DNA of 64,000 nt from Solanum dulcamara (Eukaryota > Streptophyta > Magnoliopsida > Solanales > Solanaceae). The DNA lies in NCBI RefSeq assembly GCF_947179165.1, contig NC_077245.1:19381740-19445739 (forward strand). Direction: 5' to 3'. Below the pieces are notes generated by a model, which was given only the letters and a program-made list of their open reading frames with translations, made no database searches and was not told the origin of the DNA. Shown here piece after piece: positions 9,858 to 23,200 of the stretch (position 1 is its first letter; each line of letters opens with the position of its first letter). A program made the position numbers and the translations under genes.

Positions 9858-12546
9858 TGTAATGACCTTGAGGGTCATTTTTGAAAATTCTCAAGAAATT
9901 ACCATTTTACCCCTTTTGTTAGTGTCCCCGAGTGATAGTTGACCAATTTGTGTAGTTGAATTTGTTTAAGTCTTATTAGATTATGAATTGTGAAAGATTT
10001 TGAGTCCTAAGTCTTAAGTGGTTCTAAAAGAGAGCTTTGATACCTGTTGGAGTTTCGAGTCTCAAAATAGAATTTCATCGATTTAATCAGTTCTAAAAAG
10101 TGGAAATTGGTCTAGGAGAGTTGCCAAAATCAGATTTGGGGTTAATACGTGAATTTGAGGTCTTAAGTTGGAAAGTGTGGTTTTAAATGAGTTAGTTTGA
10201 CTTTGGTCCACATTTTGAATCCAAGTGTCAGATAAAAATTCTTTCACTCCCGTTGCATCTGCAACGTCGATTTTGGTCTAGTTGAAAATTGACTTAGAGC
10301 CCCTGGACTTTAATCGTCGTTTTGAGATTTTAGGCTAAAAGTTGAGATTTAGGCCAAAAGGGGGCCCGAGAGGGTAATTTTATCATAAGAACTTCTTTTC
10401 GAAAATCTGACGACTCCATTGAGTCTGAATTATTGAATTCTGTATAGTAGCATATCTAGTTTATTTTTATCGGACCTAGAATGATTTTTGAGGGTCCAAT
10501 CGAGAACATTTTTGGACTTGGCAAATATGAAATTTCTGGTTTTTGGTGCAGGTCACTTTGTTCTTCAAGACCACGAAGTATTCCCCGCGATCGCGACCTG
10601 CCCATTTTTTATTCTTTGCGATCATAATCCTTGTCACACGATCGCGAAGGGTTACTTCTTAGTGCTTCGCAATGGCGAGAGTAAGTGACTCGTGATCGCG
10701 ATGCACAATTGGTGCCTGAACAGTATTATGTCGAGAATCTGTCCCCATTTTTGAAATTCCAACATTGTTTCTCATTTTGAACTCTAAGAGAGGCAATTTT
10801 GGGTCAAGTTCTTGAAGGATTTTGTATGGGTAAGTTCCTTTTTCAATCCTACATCAATTATTTACAAATTCCTATTTTTAAATCATTGAAAAGTCTAGTT
10901 TTAAATGAGATTTTGGGGGGTTTGTTCTTAAGTTTCAACTTCGATTTTTCATTTATTTATACCTTGTTTCCTAGCCTATTTCTTTAGGGTTTTCACCCAC
11001 AAACTCCCTTCGATGAGTAGAACTATTTTTGAAAGAAATTTCTAGATATGACCCTTTTCGAAATTAATCAATTTTTGGATCATTTTACCCCCGAATCTGA
11101 AACCTATCAATATGGGTATCATTGGACTTCCTGTGACATGTATGATTCATTGTTGATAGTGGGTTTTCAATTTGAATATAGAATTTAAAGATTGTTCATC
11201 CGGTAGAGCATTCGAGTACAATTTCGGTAATTCAGATATGTTTGCTATTCTTCTTGAGACTGAGTTAGGGTAATTAGTTAATCTTATGTTATAGACTTTG
11301 GTATGGGGTTGTAGTAGAGTTTGGGACTGTTTAATTACTTGCGATGCCCGTGTGGGGGCTTATTGTTCTCTGTAGCCCATGTGGGGGCCTTAATTGTTAT
11401 CTTATATGTGTTGGAATTGTGTAATCCATGACTTAACCGTGTTAGAGATGTGAAAATGTTATTTGACTTAAATGCCTGCCTGAGGGATTGAGTTGGGAGT
11501 TTGAGCACAATTGAGTACTGAGTAGTATCTAAAAGAGGGTGAACATTCATTGTAGTAAAAATTCCTTCCTATTGTTAACTATTAAGAGTGAATATCAGGC
11601 TTAGGCTGAGTTTAGAGAACTTGAACCTTGTGTATACATGTTGAGTAGAATATTACTTTAGAGTCATGTGTATTGTGATGCATTCATCCTCATTCATTAC
11701 AACATTGATCTTGGGAAATGGAGAATTGTGAAAATCTTTTTGAAAAAGAAAATATGGTATCTTATTGATCTTTGACCACGAACTAGGTGGCACGTTGATA
11801 AGATTTCAAGATGTGATACAGTATATGGACTGCGAGTCCCCAATGGGTTCTTATCTGGAAGCCTTATCGCGATAAGTGTAAATGACAGATTGTGCGACAA
11901 CCTTGATTCCATCATATCACCATCTCATTGCACCATCATTTTGTATTGCATTGCATTGATATCTAAGATATTTTACCTATATGATTAACTATGACATTGA
12001 ACTGTACTTATGTGTTTACTTTAATTACATCATTTTATATAAATTGGCGGTAATGTAGCCGGAGTGAGACTTTTTTGTGTGCAGGCGGAGGTGTTCCTTA
12101 GTGTATTTCATAGGTTTGATAATTTCTTATACTCAGTTAGCTTAATCTATTGAGTACATGTGGATTGTACCCACCCCTACTTTTGTGTCTCTTTTTATGC
12201 AGATTTTAGCCAGGGAGTTCCATGCGGCAACTGATTCTCTAACTGTCTTGTAGCTCCATATTAGTGGTGATATCCCAGGATTTCGGATCGTCACTAGTCT
12301 ATTTTTATTTCTCAGTTTTTAGTATTATTCGGAGACTTATGTTATAATTGCAGATTTAGGATTTGTATTAGATACTCTTTACACTTATGACACCAGATTT
12401 TGAGATAATTTCTTTGGTGTCCTTTTTATTTCTTTTATTAGTGGCCTGAATTTCCTTTGGAAGTCTCGTATGATACTTTTAGGCTTACACAACGGGATGG
12501 AGTTTGGGATGTGTGCTATCATAACCTTAGTTTTTGGGTCATGACA
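9858..12546 (+). repeat. Solo LTR (2689 bp), gypsy, TSD CTCAT
   Basis: It starts TGTAATGACCTTGAGGGTC and ends TTTTTGGGTCATGACA, both matching the ends of the 3' LTR at 6171-8311. It is flanked by a perfect 5-bp duplication, CTCAT at 9853-9857 and 12547-12551. No internal region is present, so this is a solo LTR left by LTR-LTR recombination. Its word cassette (about 10570-10705) consists of GATCGCGA palindromes. A GTAAGTTCC donor-like site follows at about 10829. Removing it rejoins a minus-strand gag reading. Confidence 0.93.
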
Positions 12547-12764
12547 CTCATGAATTTGCTCATCCTCTACCTCAATATCCTCTCTAGCTATCTCATCGAC
12601 CGGTGGAGGAGTCGTTACTCTTTCCCTGGTTGGCCTAGCCTCCTAACCTCTGCCTCTAGTGAGCTTTCTCCCTGACCTCTACCACGGCCCCTCGTCATTA
12701 CTCCTCTTCTGGCTACATCCCTAATGGCTGGCTCAGGCGTTATTGTTGCTCTAGTTCTGACTAT
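12547..12764 (-). pseudogene. gypsy gag N-terminus, minus strand, start codon lost
   Basis: The reverse strand begins ATA GTC AGA ACT AGA (I-V-R-T-R) at 12764, where gag of the + strand element has ATG GTG AGG ACT AGA, followed by an Arg/Gly-rich stretch (RGRGRGQGES). TTTTGTAG precedes it, the same acceptor-like placement seen at 1246-1255. The initiator is ATA, so the start is gone. It continues across the solo LTR into 9590-9857. Confidence 0.7.
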
Positions 12765-12879
12765 CTACAAAATTGAGTAAACAAGGTTAGATACTAATTA
12801 GTATCACCGAGATACCAATTATATTCGAGTAATAGCATAAAAGAAAGAAGGAAAAGAGTTTTCCTAAAGTCTTGTAGCC

Positions 12880-15800
12880 TCTCGAATAAAAGTAAAGGCG
12901 TTCCCATATCATTCCGCAAGACTCTATAAAATCTGTCCTTGTGTGACGGGATCATCCCGTGCAACCTTACTATTTTCTTGGCATAAATCTTAGATAATTG
13001 AGAGTTATAGTCCACTCTAATTAGAATGAAGTGGGCTGATATAGTGAACCTTTCTACAATGACCCAACATGAGTCAGGCTGCCCCTAAGGTCTTAGGGAG
13101 AACTACCACGAAATCCATGGTTATCATTTCCTACTTTCATTCAGGAATGAGCATTCTTTAAAGAAAACCTATAGGGATTTCGGGCTTATACTTTACCTGC
13201 TGACAGTTCTCGCATTTGGATACATACTCAGCAATATCTTTCTTTATTCCGGGCCACTAATAAAGCCACCTCAAATCTCGGTAAATTTTGATCACACCTG
13301 GATAAATCAAATACAACAAACCATGTGAATTTTCGAACACAATCTTGATCAAATCATCAACTCGAGGGACACAAATCTTCACTTTAAAACTGAGAACGCC
13401 TCCTTCATCGAGAGTGGCATCTTGAGTTTCCCAGACACTACCTTATTTCTGAGCTTTTAGAGTCCCCATCCTTAAACTGCTTAATCTTGATGTCCTTTGT
13501 GAATGTGGGCTTGACCTCAATACTGGCCAACAATCCGCCCTTCCTTGAAATTCCCAACTACGTGAGCTTAGATTCAAAGGCCTGAATTTCTCTAGCTAAG
13601 GGTCGCTTGGACACCCCCAAGCAAACTAAACTACCCATGATTACTATCTTTCGACTCAATGCGTCTTCCACTAAATTAGCCTTACTCGGATAATACTGAA
13701 CGGTCACATCATAATCCTTGAACAACTCCATCAAACTACTTTGCCTCAGATTTAAATAATTTTGAGTGAACACATGCTGCAGATTGTGATGATATATAAA
13801 CACCTCACGGTTGACACCATAGAGATAGTGTCACCATATCTTTAGAGTAAATACTATCATCGCCAACTCCAAATCATGTGTCAGGTAGTTTCTTTCATGA
13901 ACTTTCAGCTGCCTTGAAGCGTAGGCTATGCCATTCCTATCTTACATCAACACAACACCCAAGCTTGAATATAAAGCATCATAATAAACAATAAATCCTT
14001 ACCTTCCACTGGTAATGTCAGGATAGGCGCTTTAGTCAAAAGAATCTTGAGCTTTTGAAAACTCTCTTCAAACTTGTTAGACCACTCAAATGGTATCTCA
14101 TTTTGAGTCATTCTTGTTAGATGTGTAGCAATAGAAGCAAAATTCTTTACAAAAAAGGCAATAGAAGACAATCAAAATTCGTACTTGAAAACTTTAGCAT
14201 ACAACTTCTGTTTTCCCAAGGATACTCAGAGCAATACGAAGGTGGTCTGCAAGTTCCTCCTTATTGTAGATCAGGATATCATCTATAAATACAATCATGA
14301 AATAATCCAAGAACTATTTAAACACACCATTCATCAAGTTCATAAAAGTTGTCGATGTATTGGTCAACCCAAACGACATTACTAGGAACTCATAGTATCC
14401 ATGCCGAGTCCTGAATACTATTTTAGGTATGTCCCTAGACCTAATCTTTAACTGATAATACCCCGACCTTAAGTCAATCTTATAGAACATTAAAGCACCT
14501 TGAAACTGGTCGAATAAATCATTTATACGAGGTAAGGGTACTTATTCTAAATGGTGACCTTATTAAATTGCCAGTAATCTATGCACATTTTCATTGCCAC
14601 CGTCTTTTATCTTTACAAACAACACCAAATCACCCCAAAGTGAAGAACTAAGATGGATAATCCCTTGTCAAGAAGTTTCTAAAGTTGAGTCTTGAGTTCT
14701 CTCAACTCTACTGGATCCATGTGATAGGGAGGAATAGAAATTGAGCAAGTTTCTGGATCCAAATCAATATAGAAGCTTATATCTATATCCGTAGGTATAT
14801 CGGGCAAATCTATAGGAAATACCTCTTTAAACTCAGAAACTATAGGAATGGACTCTATGGAAAGAGAATCTATACTAACATCCGAAGATGAGCCAAATAG
14901 GCCAAACAACTCTGTCCCACTAGCTTGTTAGCACGAAGAAAAGATATGATCTTTACTGGCTTTGGCTTGTACACCATTTCCCACTTTAATCTTTTTCTAC
15001 TTGAGATCCTAAAGTCATAGTCTTAGCATTACAATTAAGCACATTATAATAGGGGGCAACAAAGTCATGTCCAAAATCACATCAAAGTCAACCATATTCA
15101 AATTGACCAAGTCTATCCAAGTCTGAAAACCCACAAACAAAATAGAGCAAGCACGGTAGACATAGGTAACAACTATAGACTCTCCAACTGAGGTAGATAC
15201 ATGGATAAGGGCATCAAAATAATCACACATCCAGTCAAGATTCAAAGCAAACACCATAGAAAAGAATAATACATGTTATCACAACATCTAATGCCTCAAC
15301 CTCTGACCTGCCCGAAAAAACGTAACACTGAGCTCTGTCATCATTATAGGAAACTCTTCTACTTGGATGCACCGCTCCTCTCTCTGCATTACCATTTTTT
15401 CGGTCTACACGACCTTCTTAATTACCTCTCCGTCTACTTTATAAACGTCCTCTACCATTATTACCTCTGCTTGTTGGGACTACTGCTCAGTCTGCTGCTG
15501 AACCTGTCTAATTTTCCGTTGGTAAGAAAATTCCCTCTTGAAGTGTCCCTGCTTACCACAATTAAAGCAACCGCGGTTAAGTGAGGGTCTGCTGACTGAT
15601 ACATTAGAAGCTCCTTGACCATCCTAAGTCAAAGACTGTTGTGGGCCCCTGAATAACCATCCGTAGAAGCGGGTATAACTGATTGAATCAGACGAGCTGG
15701 ATACACCTGTTGACCATAACCTTTGCAGTAGAAACCCTTCTAATTGCCTACATTCTTAGGCCTCTTAGCTAATGCGTTGGCTTGCCCAGCCTGTCGAACT

Positions 15801-15905
15801 CCCTCAATTCTCTTAACATGATCCGATACTTCATTGAAGCTATTACCTGCAGAGGTCAAGTGCACATGCAATTCTGAACTCAAACTTTTGACAAACAAGT
15901 GAATC
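12880..15905 (-). pseudogene. gypsy gag-pol fragment on the minus strand, heavily broken
   Basis: Reading from high to low coordinates. A capsid tail is at 15905-15700 (RIHLFVKSLSSELHV, HVKRIEGVRQAGQA). A CCHC knuckle NCGKQGHFK lies near 15550. Protease-like sequence is at 15257-15015. The pre-RT and RT regions run 14909-14200, with [11 protein letters not shown] and an intact FIDDILI box near 14280. RNase H is at 14171-13558, with the landmark ALSRK. Integrase is at about 13540-12895, with the DYNSQLSKIYAKKIVRLHG segment. LTRs are absent at both ends: the capsid is cut at about 15905 and integrase stops abruptly after MGTPL near 12895. Many stops and frame changes are present. The junction at 12790-12895 joins this integrase to the leader of a second gag, which a single intact element cannot produce. 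Confidence 0.8.
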
Positions 15906-16159
15906 CTTTCTTTTTTTTTATTATATATAGATTTATTTTAGATTTCCTTTCTTACATGTTTTAGGAGAATGATCAAATTTCTACCTTTTCCCCCTTCCTT
16001 ACATGTTTCAACTTATTGTTTTCTTTGAACGTATATTTTAGTTGACACAAGTCACAACTTTGAAATATTAGAATTTTTTTAAAAATATTATCATATTATT
16101 CAATATATTCTTTTTTTGGGCTTTTTCTATCATTCTTCCATCAAAATTGTCTAAAATCA

Positions 16160-16165
<6 letters not shown>

Positions 16166-16239
<74 letters not shown>
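16166..16239. repeat. (AT)n microsatellite, about 74 bp
   Basis: An uninterrupted TA dinucleotide run. The Tyr/Ile open frame on the minus strand across it is an artefact of the repeat. Confidence 0.97.
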
Positions 16240-16241
<2 letters not shown>

Positions 16242-16528
16242 TAGGACTTCACACAATATGTTTGAGTGATTATAATTTTATCCTTAAAAAACATAAATTA
16301 TGAAGGGTATAAAAGTTGTTCAACATATGAAGGATATTTTGGTCAATCAACATTTATTTTCATACTTTTATAATAATATAAATATAGATAGATAGATGAA
16401 TAGATATTAGATAATTTTTAATTTTTTACACATAAGAGATTTGAAAAGGCCATTAATTTCTATTCAAATTGTAAAAAAGTAAGAGATCTTATAAAACTAC
16501 CGACACATTATGAAACCAAATTAAGTTA

Positions 16529-16870
16529 GGGATCGTTTGGTAGAGCGTATTAGCAAAATTAATGTATGCATTAATTAAGTGTATTAATAATACCTTATTT
16601 GGTACACTTTTTCGTATGTATTATTAATACCATGAATTTTTAGGTATTAGTAATGCAAAATGATTTAATACATGCATTAACATGATTAAAGACTCAATTA
16701 CCCCCTCAAAATCCTTTTTACATCTTTTCCACCATAGTTATTGAAGATATTTTTACAAATAAATATTTTTATGTAATGCATGCTATTTTTAATACATTAA
16801 ACCAAATAATGCATAAAAAATATTATAGCTATAATTAATGGAAGTATAACTAATACAATTTAGATTATAA
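16529..16870. repeat. MITE-like AT-rich element
   Basis: It opens with GGGATCGTTTGGTAGAGCG and contains several copies of a TATTARTAATACC / ATGCATTAA word in both orientations (for example 16560-16690). The 3' boundary and duplication are not clear. The GGGxTCGTTTGGT start resembles the one at 63269. It lies about 400 bp upstream of the transporter start codon. Confidence 0.35.
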
Positions 16871-17128
16871 AAACTTAATTAAAAGGTAGAGGGAATGTAT
16901 GATTTAATTAATGGTTATGCCAAATTGGCAAAGAGATACAATAGCCAAATCAACCCAACGCAACGAATGAAAGCATGACAAGATTTTGCTTCTTGGAATC
17001 ACAATTCTCCATCACTGTCTATAATGAACTTGCACTCTTAGCTCTCACATACCCATTTCGTTTTGAGTAAAGCTACAGGGGTTCTAACTTGCCCTTTTCG
17101 TTTTTCTTGCTATTTTAGCCTTTCTTGA

Positions 17129-17168
17129 TTCCCCACGTTGTGGATCTGGGTTGTTGTTGTTGTTGTTG
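17129..17168 (+). mobile_element. 5'-truncated SINE tail in the NIPA 5' leader, 15-bp TSD
   Basis: A 40-bp insertion reading CCCCACGTTGTGGATCTGGG followed by (TTG)n. It matches the 3' end of the SINE-like insertion at 57968 read on its reverse strand (CCCCACATGGTGGGATC...GGGTTTGTTGTTG). It is flanked by perfect 15-bp direct repeats TTTAGCCTTTCTTGA at 17114-17128 and 17169-17183. Long direct repeats with a (TTG)n tail are what LINE-mediated SINE insertion leaves. It lies about 105 bp upstream of the start codon and is probably in the transcribed leader. Confidence 0.8.
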
Positions 17169-17273
17169 TTTAGCCTTTCTTGAGTGTTATCTTGAAATTT
17201 TTGTTCTTGGAAATTCAGATGAGAATTAAATTCCAAAAAGATTATCCAATAGTTCAGATATAGTATTGGGATC

Positions 17274-20200
17274 ATGTACAGTGCAAATTTGACTGGTTTT
17301 GGATTGGCTGTGGCGTCTAGCGCTTTTATTGGGTCCAGTTTCATTATCAAGAAGAAGGGTCTTCAGAAGGCAGGCGCCTCTGGTACTCGGGCCAGTGAGT
17401 AATGCATTTTCTTGATAGCAAAGTGTTTTTAGGTCTAATTGTCAATAATTTATTGCTTTTTGCTGATTTTGAACTTTGTCAATGCTTCTAGTGGTGGATT
17501 CATGGAGCTTTAGTTGTGTCCCCATTCAGTTTGCCGATGTTTGTATGTTTTCATCTGTGGTATCTACTGCCTTATCAACTAAGTGCTTGAGGAGATATTT
17601 TGCTTAAGTTGTTTGATATACTCACTTCTTTATGTGTGTGTCAATGCTAGGTTAGGAAGGCTGACCTTCATTAAAATCATACAAAAGCAAGTTGTTGAGG
17701 TGTTTGCCCTAATTTACTTATCATATTTGGTTTTTCTTTCTTCTTGAAGGAAGGATAAACATTTAGGATAAGTGATTTTTATTAGGAAAATATAAATATT
17801 CCATATTTGGCTAATCCTTTTCTGGGAAGAAAAGGTTTTGAATTTTTATTAATTGAGAATTTTCTTCTCAATTTAAGCATCTACAATGTAATCCTCAAGA
17901 GAGTCTTGTTTAGGGAAAAAGTAAACCTCTTTAAGAGTGAATTTTGTGCGGTTATTCTCTTCATATTTTTGTACTTTTTTTTTCTTCATCTTTGTGAATT
18001 TCTCTTATGTAGGTCAGTTGACCATGTTAAATTGTTATGTTTTTGGTATATTTCTCTTTATTATCGTATTTATCATCGTCCAGTGTTTGCTTTATCAGCT
18101 TCCTCATGACACCTGGTAATTTTGATCCTAACAATAGTCACAAAAACCCTACAATCTCTCCACTAATGCGAATTAGGTAAAAACCACACTTGAATTAAAT
18201 GATTTATGTAGATGATGCTACCTAATTGGGAATAAGGTTAAAAAACTTGTATGTTAGTGTACTGAAAAGAAGTGTGACATTTTGGAGAGTCTCTTTTTTT
18301 TTTTTTAAAGGTAACATTTGTTTATCAATCATCGGCTCAAAGCTGGCATCCAAAAATTTACATCTTATCCTACCTCCACACCTGTGTGTCTGGCATAAAC
18401 AAAAGATAATGAAAAGAAGAGAAGAAAAAAAAAAACTATCCCTAGATCCTCCTCCATCTCTATAAGGACCCTAGAATGTCTACAATAGCCACAGGGTCAT
18501 CTATATACTCTGAACTACACCAATAGCAAAAAGTGATAATACAGCTCATTTTAATCTTGTGCAGAGGGCTGCTCTTGTTTTCAAAACTCCTAGAATTTCT
18601 TTGTTTCCATATGGTCCACCAAATAACTGCTGGGAAAATTCTCCATCTGCTCTTGTCTGTACTGCCACTGCCCTCCATATTCCAGCTCTCTAGAGCCTGT
18701 CCTGTTCTCTCTGGAACAGTCCAACTTATACCTCTGAAGCTAGTAAACAAATACCACAGCTGGCTAACCACTTTACAATGTAAAAGCAGATGGTTAATTG
18801 TCTCTGCAACCTGCTAAAAAAAACAGCATCTTGGGCGCATCTGTATTCCCCTCTTCATTAGATTCTCTTGTGTAAGTACATCTCTTTCACCACCAACCAA
18901 GGAAAACTGCCACTTCATATGGTATTTTAACCTTCCATATAAGCTTCCAAGGCAGAACGTTAACTTGGGATTCCATCTGATTCATATCTCTATATGCAAA
19001 ACTAACAGTGAATAATCCTTTGCTATGACATTTCCATTTAAGAGTGTCTTCTCCTTCCTTGAATCCTAAGAACTATCAAGTGTTCCATAAAATTCAGCCA
19101 ATCTCTCCACCTCCCAGTCTTGCATCAGTCTTCTTGAAGTAAGGTTCCATCCATGTTCAGACCAAACTTCATAAAGAGTAGACTCTTGCTGTTGGTTCAG
19201 GTGATGAATATCTGGGAACAAGAGCTTGAGACTTCCATTCCCTAACCAGTTATCTTCCCAAAACCTGATCTTCCTCCCATTGTTCAAATTACATTTTGGA
19301 GAATCTCTTAACTTTAGAAAACCTGGGGGTTTTCTTAGTATTGAAATTGAAATGGGCTTAGACAATGGATATAGAGGACTCATATAGCTGGCACCGACTA
19401 TTATCTGATTGAGTCAAAATTGGTCGATTGAAGATTGATATTTCCAGTGTAGTCAAAGACGCGCTTTAAGCGCGCTTAAGCCCTGAAGCGAGGCTCAAAA
19501 CGTTTTGAGCGCTTCACCTCGCTTTATGTGCGCTTCAATGTCGTCATCAAGGTTCTAAGGCAAACTTTTCCTTGCCTATGAGCCTCTTCTTAAGAAGTGA
19601 CACCAAGCAATTGATATTTCACTTTATCATAATTTGTTTTCAATTTCTTTGGTTATATATTAGTCATGCATGTTTATAATTATTAGTCTTGGACTAAACA
19701 TATATATTTGTATTTTTTTATCCCTTTGCGCCTTTTTTCATTAAAGCCCACGCTTTATTTGCGCTTTGTGATTAAAGCCCCAACGGACTTTAGAGGTTTT
19801 TTGCGCTTTTTGCCTTTGACAACACTGGATATTTCTAACCATTTTACTGCATTACCAATTTACCATCATCCAAGAGGCAGAGTAATCAAAGTTTATTGTA
19901 TATCAGATGCTGTTTCTAGACGGATGAAATGGGAGATTATGCTTGATGAATATATCATTCTTTAATTCTCACTTTGAAATATCAAGTGGCAACAGATTGA
20001 TGACGTTGGGTTTCTTTTATACTGGTATGGTGGTACCTGGCTACCTGCTTGTCTGATGTCCACATTTTATTTTGTGGGTGAAACACATGTTTTACACCTG
20101 AAAATTCTTACTTCATTTGTTTTCTGCTTAAGTAAAGTTTAAGACTAGATTATGCTCTGTTGGTACACCATGCTGTTGGTGCCCGTCTGTAAAATAAGAG

Positions 20201-23200
20201 CAATGGGGTAACACTTCCAGCAAATGTAGAGTCACAATGAGTATTACTAATACACAATGACTGCTTATAAAGGTGCTGGATCTTTCAAAGCAGTTATCTG
20301 TGTGGGAATAAAGAAACTTATTCTGGAACTCAAGGAATGGAATTTACACTTCTCTCCGTACGAAATTATTGGATGTACATTTCTGAGGAAAGTGAATACC
20401 AAGTTACTTATACTGGAATTGACACTTTGCACTTATCATGCAAGTAAGTAGTCCTTGAATAATATTGGAGAAGTATTTGGAAAAGAATTCATATTCTTCA
20501 GAACGTTGACCAGTCAGCTGCCTTGAGTATTGGTGGCAGTTATCTAGGACTAATGACATTGCTTCTTAGCAATCAGAGCGACTCCAGCGGCACTTATTTA
20601 AACTTAATAACTTTGATACTTTCATAGTTACCGCTTGTAGAATGGGCCAGCAATTTAAACATATGCACTCATGCTTCTGGTTCACTACATGATTGTTCTT
20701 GGGAATTCCAAATTATTCGATCTGCCATTTTCGAATAAACGCAGACTGCTGTATTAGGTAGTACTAATACATATATTACTGAGAAGAAATGAGCTCAAGA
20801 CATAATATATGGATCTTGACTCTAACAGCTGAAATGATCAGTGTGATGGGTGTTATAAATCATTCTGCACTGTAGCAAGCTGAATGAATTTCCTTGAAAT
20901 TGTAATTTATCAGCTTGTTTCCACATTAAAAGTGGATACATCGGGCACATTATTTGTAAAGTTTATATATAGAAGATGTTTTTCTGTATCAGCATTAGAT
21001 AGAAGTTAGTTTAAAAGCTGATTCTATGAAATCTGTTGCTCTGTCTACTTGACAATGAGATATTTGTTTCTTGCTGAAGGCTCGGGCGGATATGGTTATC
21101 TATGGGAACCTCTTTGGTGGATTGGGATGGTAACTAGTAAGTCTTGAGTTGCTTCTTATTTTTCAGAGAATATGTTCCTGAATTTGTTATTCTAATATTG
21201 AGTGCAACATCCACCATAATCCTTGCAGTGATTGTTGGAGAATTTGCCAATTTCGTGGCTTACATTTATGCGCCAGCAGTTCTTGTGACACCACTTGGAG
21301 CTTTAAGTATAATTGTGAGGTAAATTTTCCACTCGACCTTGTTATTTTCTTGCTTATTTGGTTTTCTTCCATATAATTTGGCGCTTTGCTGCAGTGCTGT
21401 TTTAGCACATTTCTTACTGAAGGAAAAATTGAAGAAACTGGGAGTATTAGGATGTGTTTTATGTATAGTAGGTTCCGTTGTCATTGTTCTTCATGCACCT
21501 CGTGAACATGATCTTAATTCAGTGGATGAAATATGGGCATTAGCTACACAACCAGGTGTAATGATCTACTATGCTGTATTTCCTTGAATATCATTCTTAT
21601 TTCCCTTGCTGATATATCATTTTTTTTATTGATGTTCCACTCTTTGTTTTGCAGTTTTTCTTTTGTACACAGCATCAGCAGTTGCAATAACATTGGTACT
21701 AGTCTTATATTGTGAGCCTCGCTATGGTCGGACAAATATTATGGTCTATATTGGAGTTTGCTCCATCATTGGGTCCTTGACGGTTAGTGTATCTATTGTA
21801 TTGTTCTACATCCCCTCAGAACTGTACTTGTACTCAAGAATTAAGAAAGAGAAGGAAGGAAGGAAGGGAAGAAACATGTGTCACAACCGTGCCTTAGATT
21901 GTAGGTCTGACTTGACTGAGTTAACCTTGTAGCTAAATTGACTGTTTGCAAGACGCCTTATCTTTTAAACTTAACTTTAGCCAAATTCTACCTTTCTTCT
22001 TGGTGTTGGAATAGCATAATTTGACCACTAAATGGATTATATTTTTTAAGTTGTAAAGGGTCAAACTGCTTCTGGGTCCTCAATCCATTGCTAATTGTCA
22101 CTGAAGCAAAAGAGAACTTCTCATTTAGGTATAAATGGATGTATGGAACTTGAAATATTACTCCGGAGCTTTAGGGTGCTGTTAAGTGTTTTTATATCAG
22201 TAGATATGTTTTCCTGCCACTATGCTTGTACAAATGACTATACTTTCTGTTATAATGTACAAGGCAGTCGGGGTTGCTGTTGTTTCCATGATTAGTAGGT
22301 GTGTAACTCAATAAAAGATTTGCAGTACTATTACTTTATTTTATTAGTATTTGCCTTTTACATAAATTTAAAGTAAAGTCTTAGTTGCTAGTTGAGATAA
22401 ATTTTTATCTACTCATGTCTTGTTAGTTTGAGGTCGAGTTAGTTTTAAGACTTCTTTATCATTCGAATTCAGTATCTTATGAATAGTACTTTCACGCATT
22501 TTGTTTAAAAACTCGATAAACGTCAGTTTATGAACTGGTTCCTCTCTTATCTTCTATCTCATTTCTCCTATTTCCCTCTGTTCTTTCCCCCTTTATATTT
22601 CTCTCTTTTGGTGCTACGTCAATCTCGGCATTAAAGAATGATCTCTCAATCTTATGATTTCTATTGAAAGATGGAAACATTTAATTACATAAATTCAAGG
22701 CACCACAAGAGTCTACACCACCACAAGTCGGAAATCTATCCACATGTTGATTTTTGCAATGAAATCTCATTCAATAGAAGTATCTTTCCTTCATGCTTCC
22801 AGCAGGAATGAGTTCCATTTCATAAATCCGGGTTTTCGGAATGGGACCAACTGCTTACTCATTTTGGATTCGAGTTTTCTTCAATCGGAGGCGAATGCTG
22901 TTATCCAATAAAAGATTGCAATATTATCACCTTCTGTTTAGTTGAATTCTTTTCTAGTTAAAAACAAAGTAAAGATAACCTAATCTCTTAGGTAAGTTAG
23001 AGATAAGCACTTCTTTTTGTTTTTTTTGATTTATCTATTCTTAATTTGTTTGTGACAGAATTAGTTTTAAGAGCTTTAACTAGTGCACACTTCACTATCA
23101 TGTAGTCTGTTTTAAAGTTTTGAATAACACTTAGATGGATGGCAATTTTGTGAAATGATTCCTCTTATTCTTCTCTCATCTCCTACTTCAATTCTTCTCC

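Noticed and set aside
16068..16256. Minus-strand frame rich in Tyr-Ile repeats
   Set aside because: It is only the translation of the (AT)n microsatellite.
21187..21735. Several minus-strand and off-frame open frames over the NIPA exons
   Set aside because: Shadows of the transporter exons, whose splice sites and protein landmarks are unambiguous on +.
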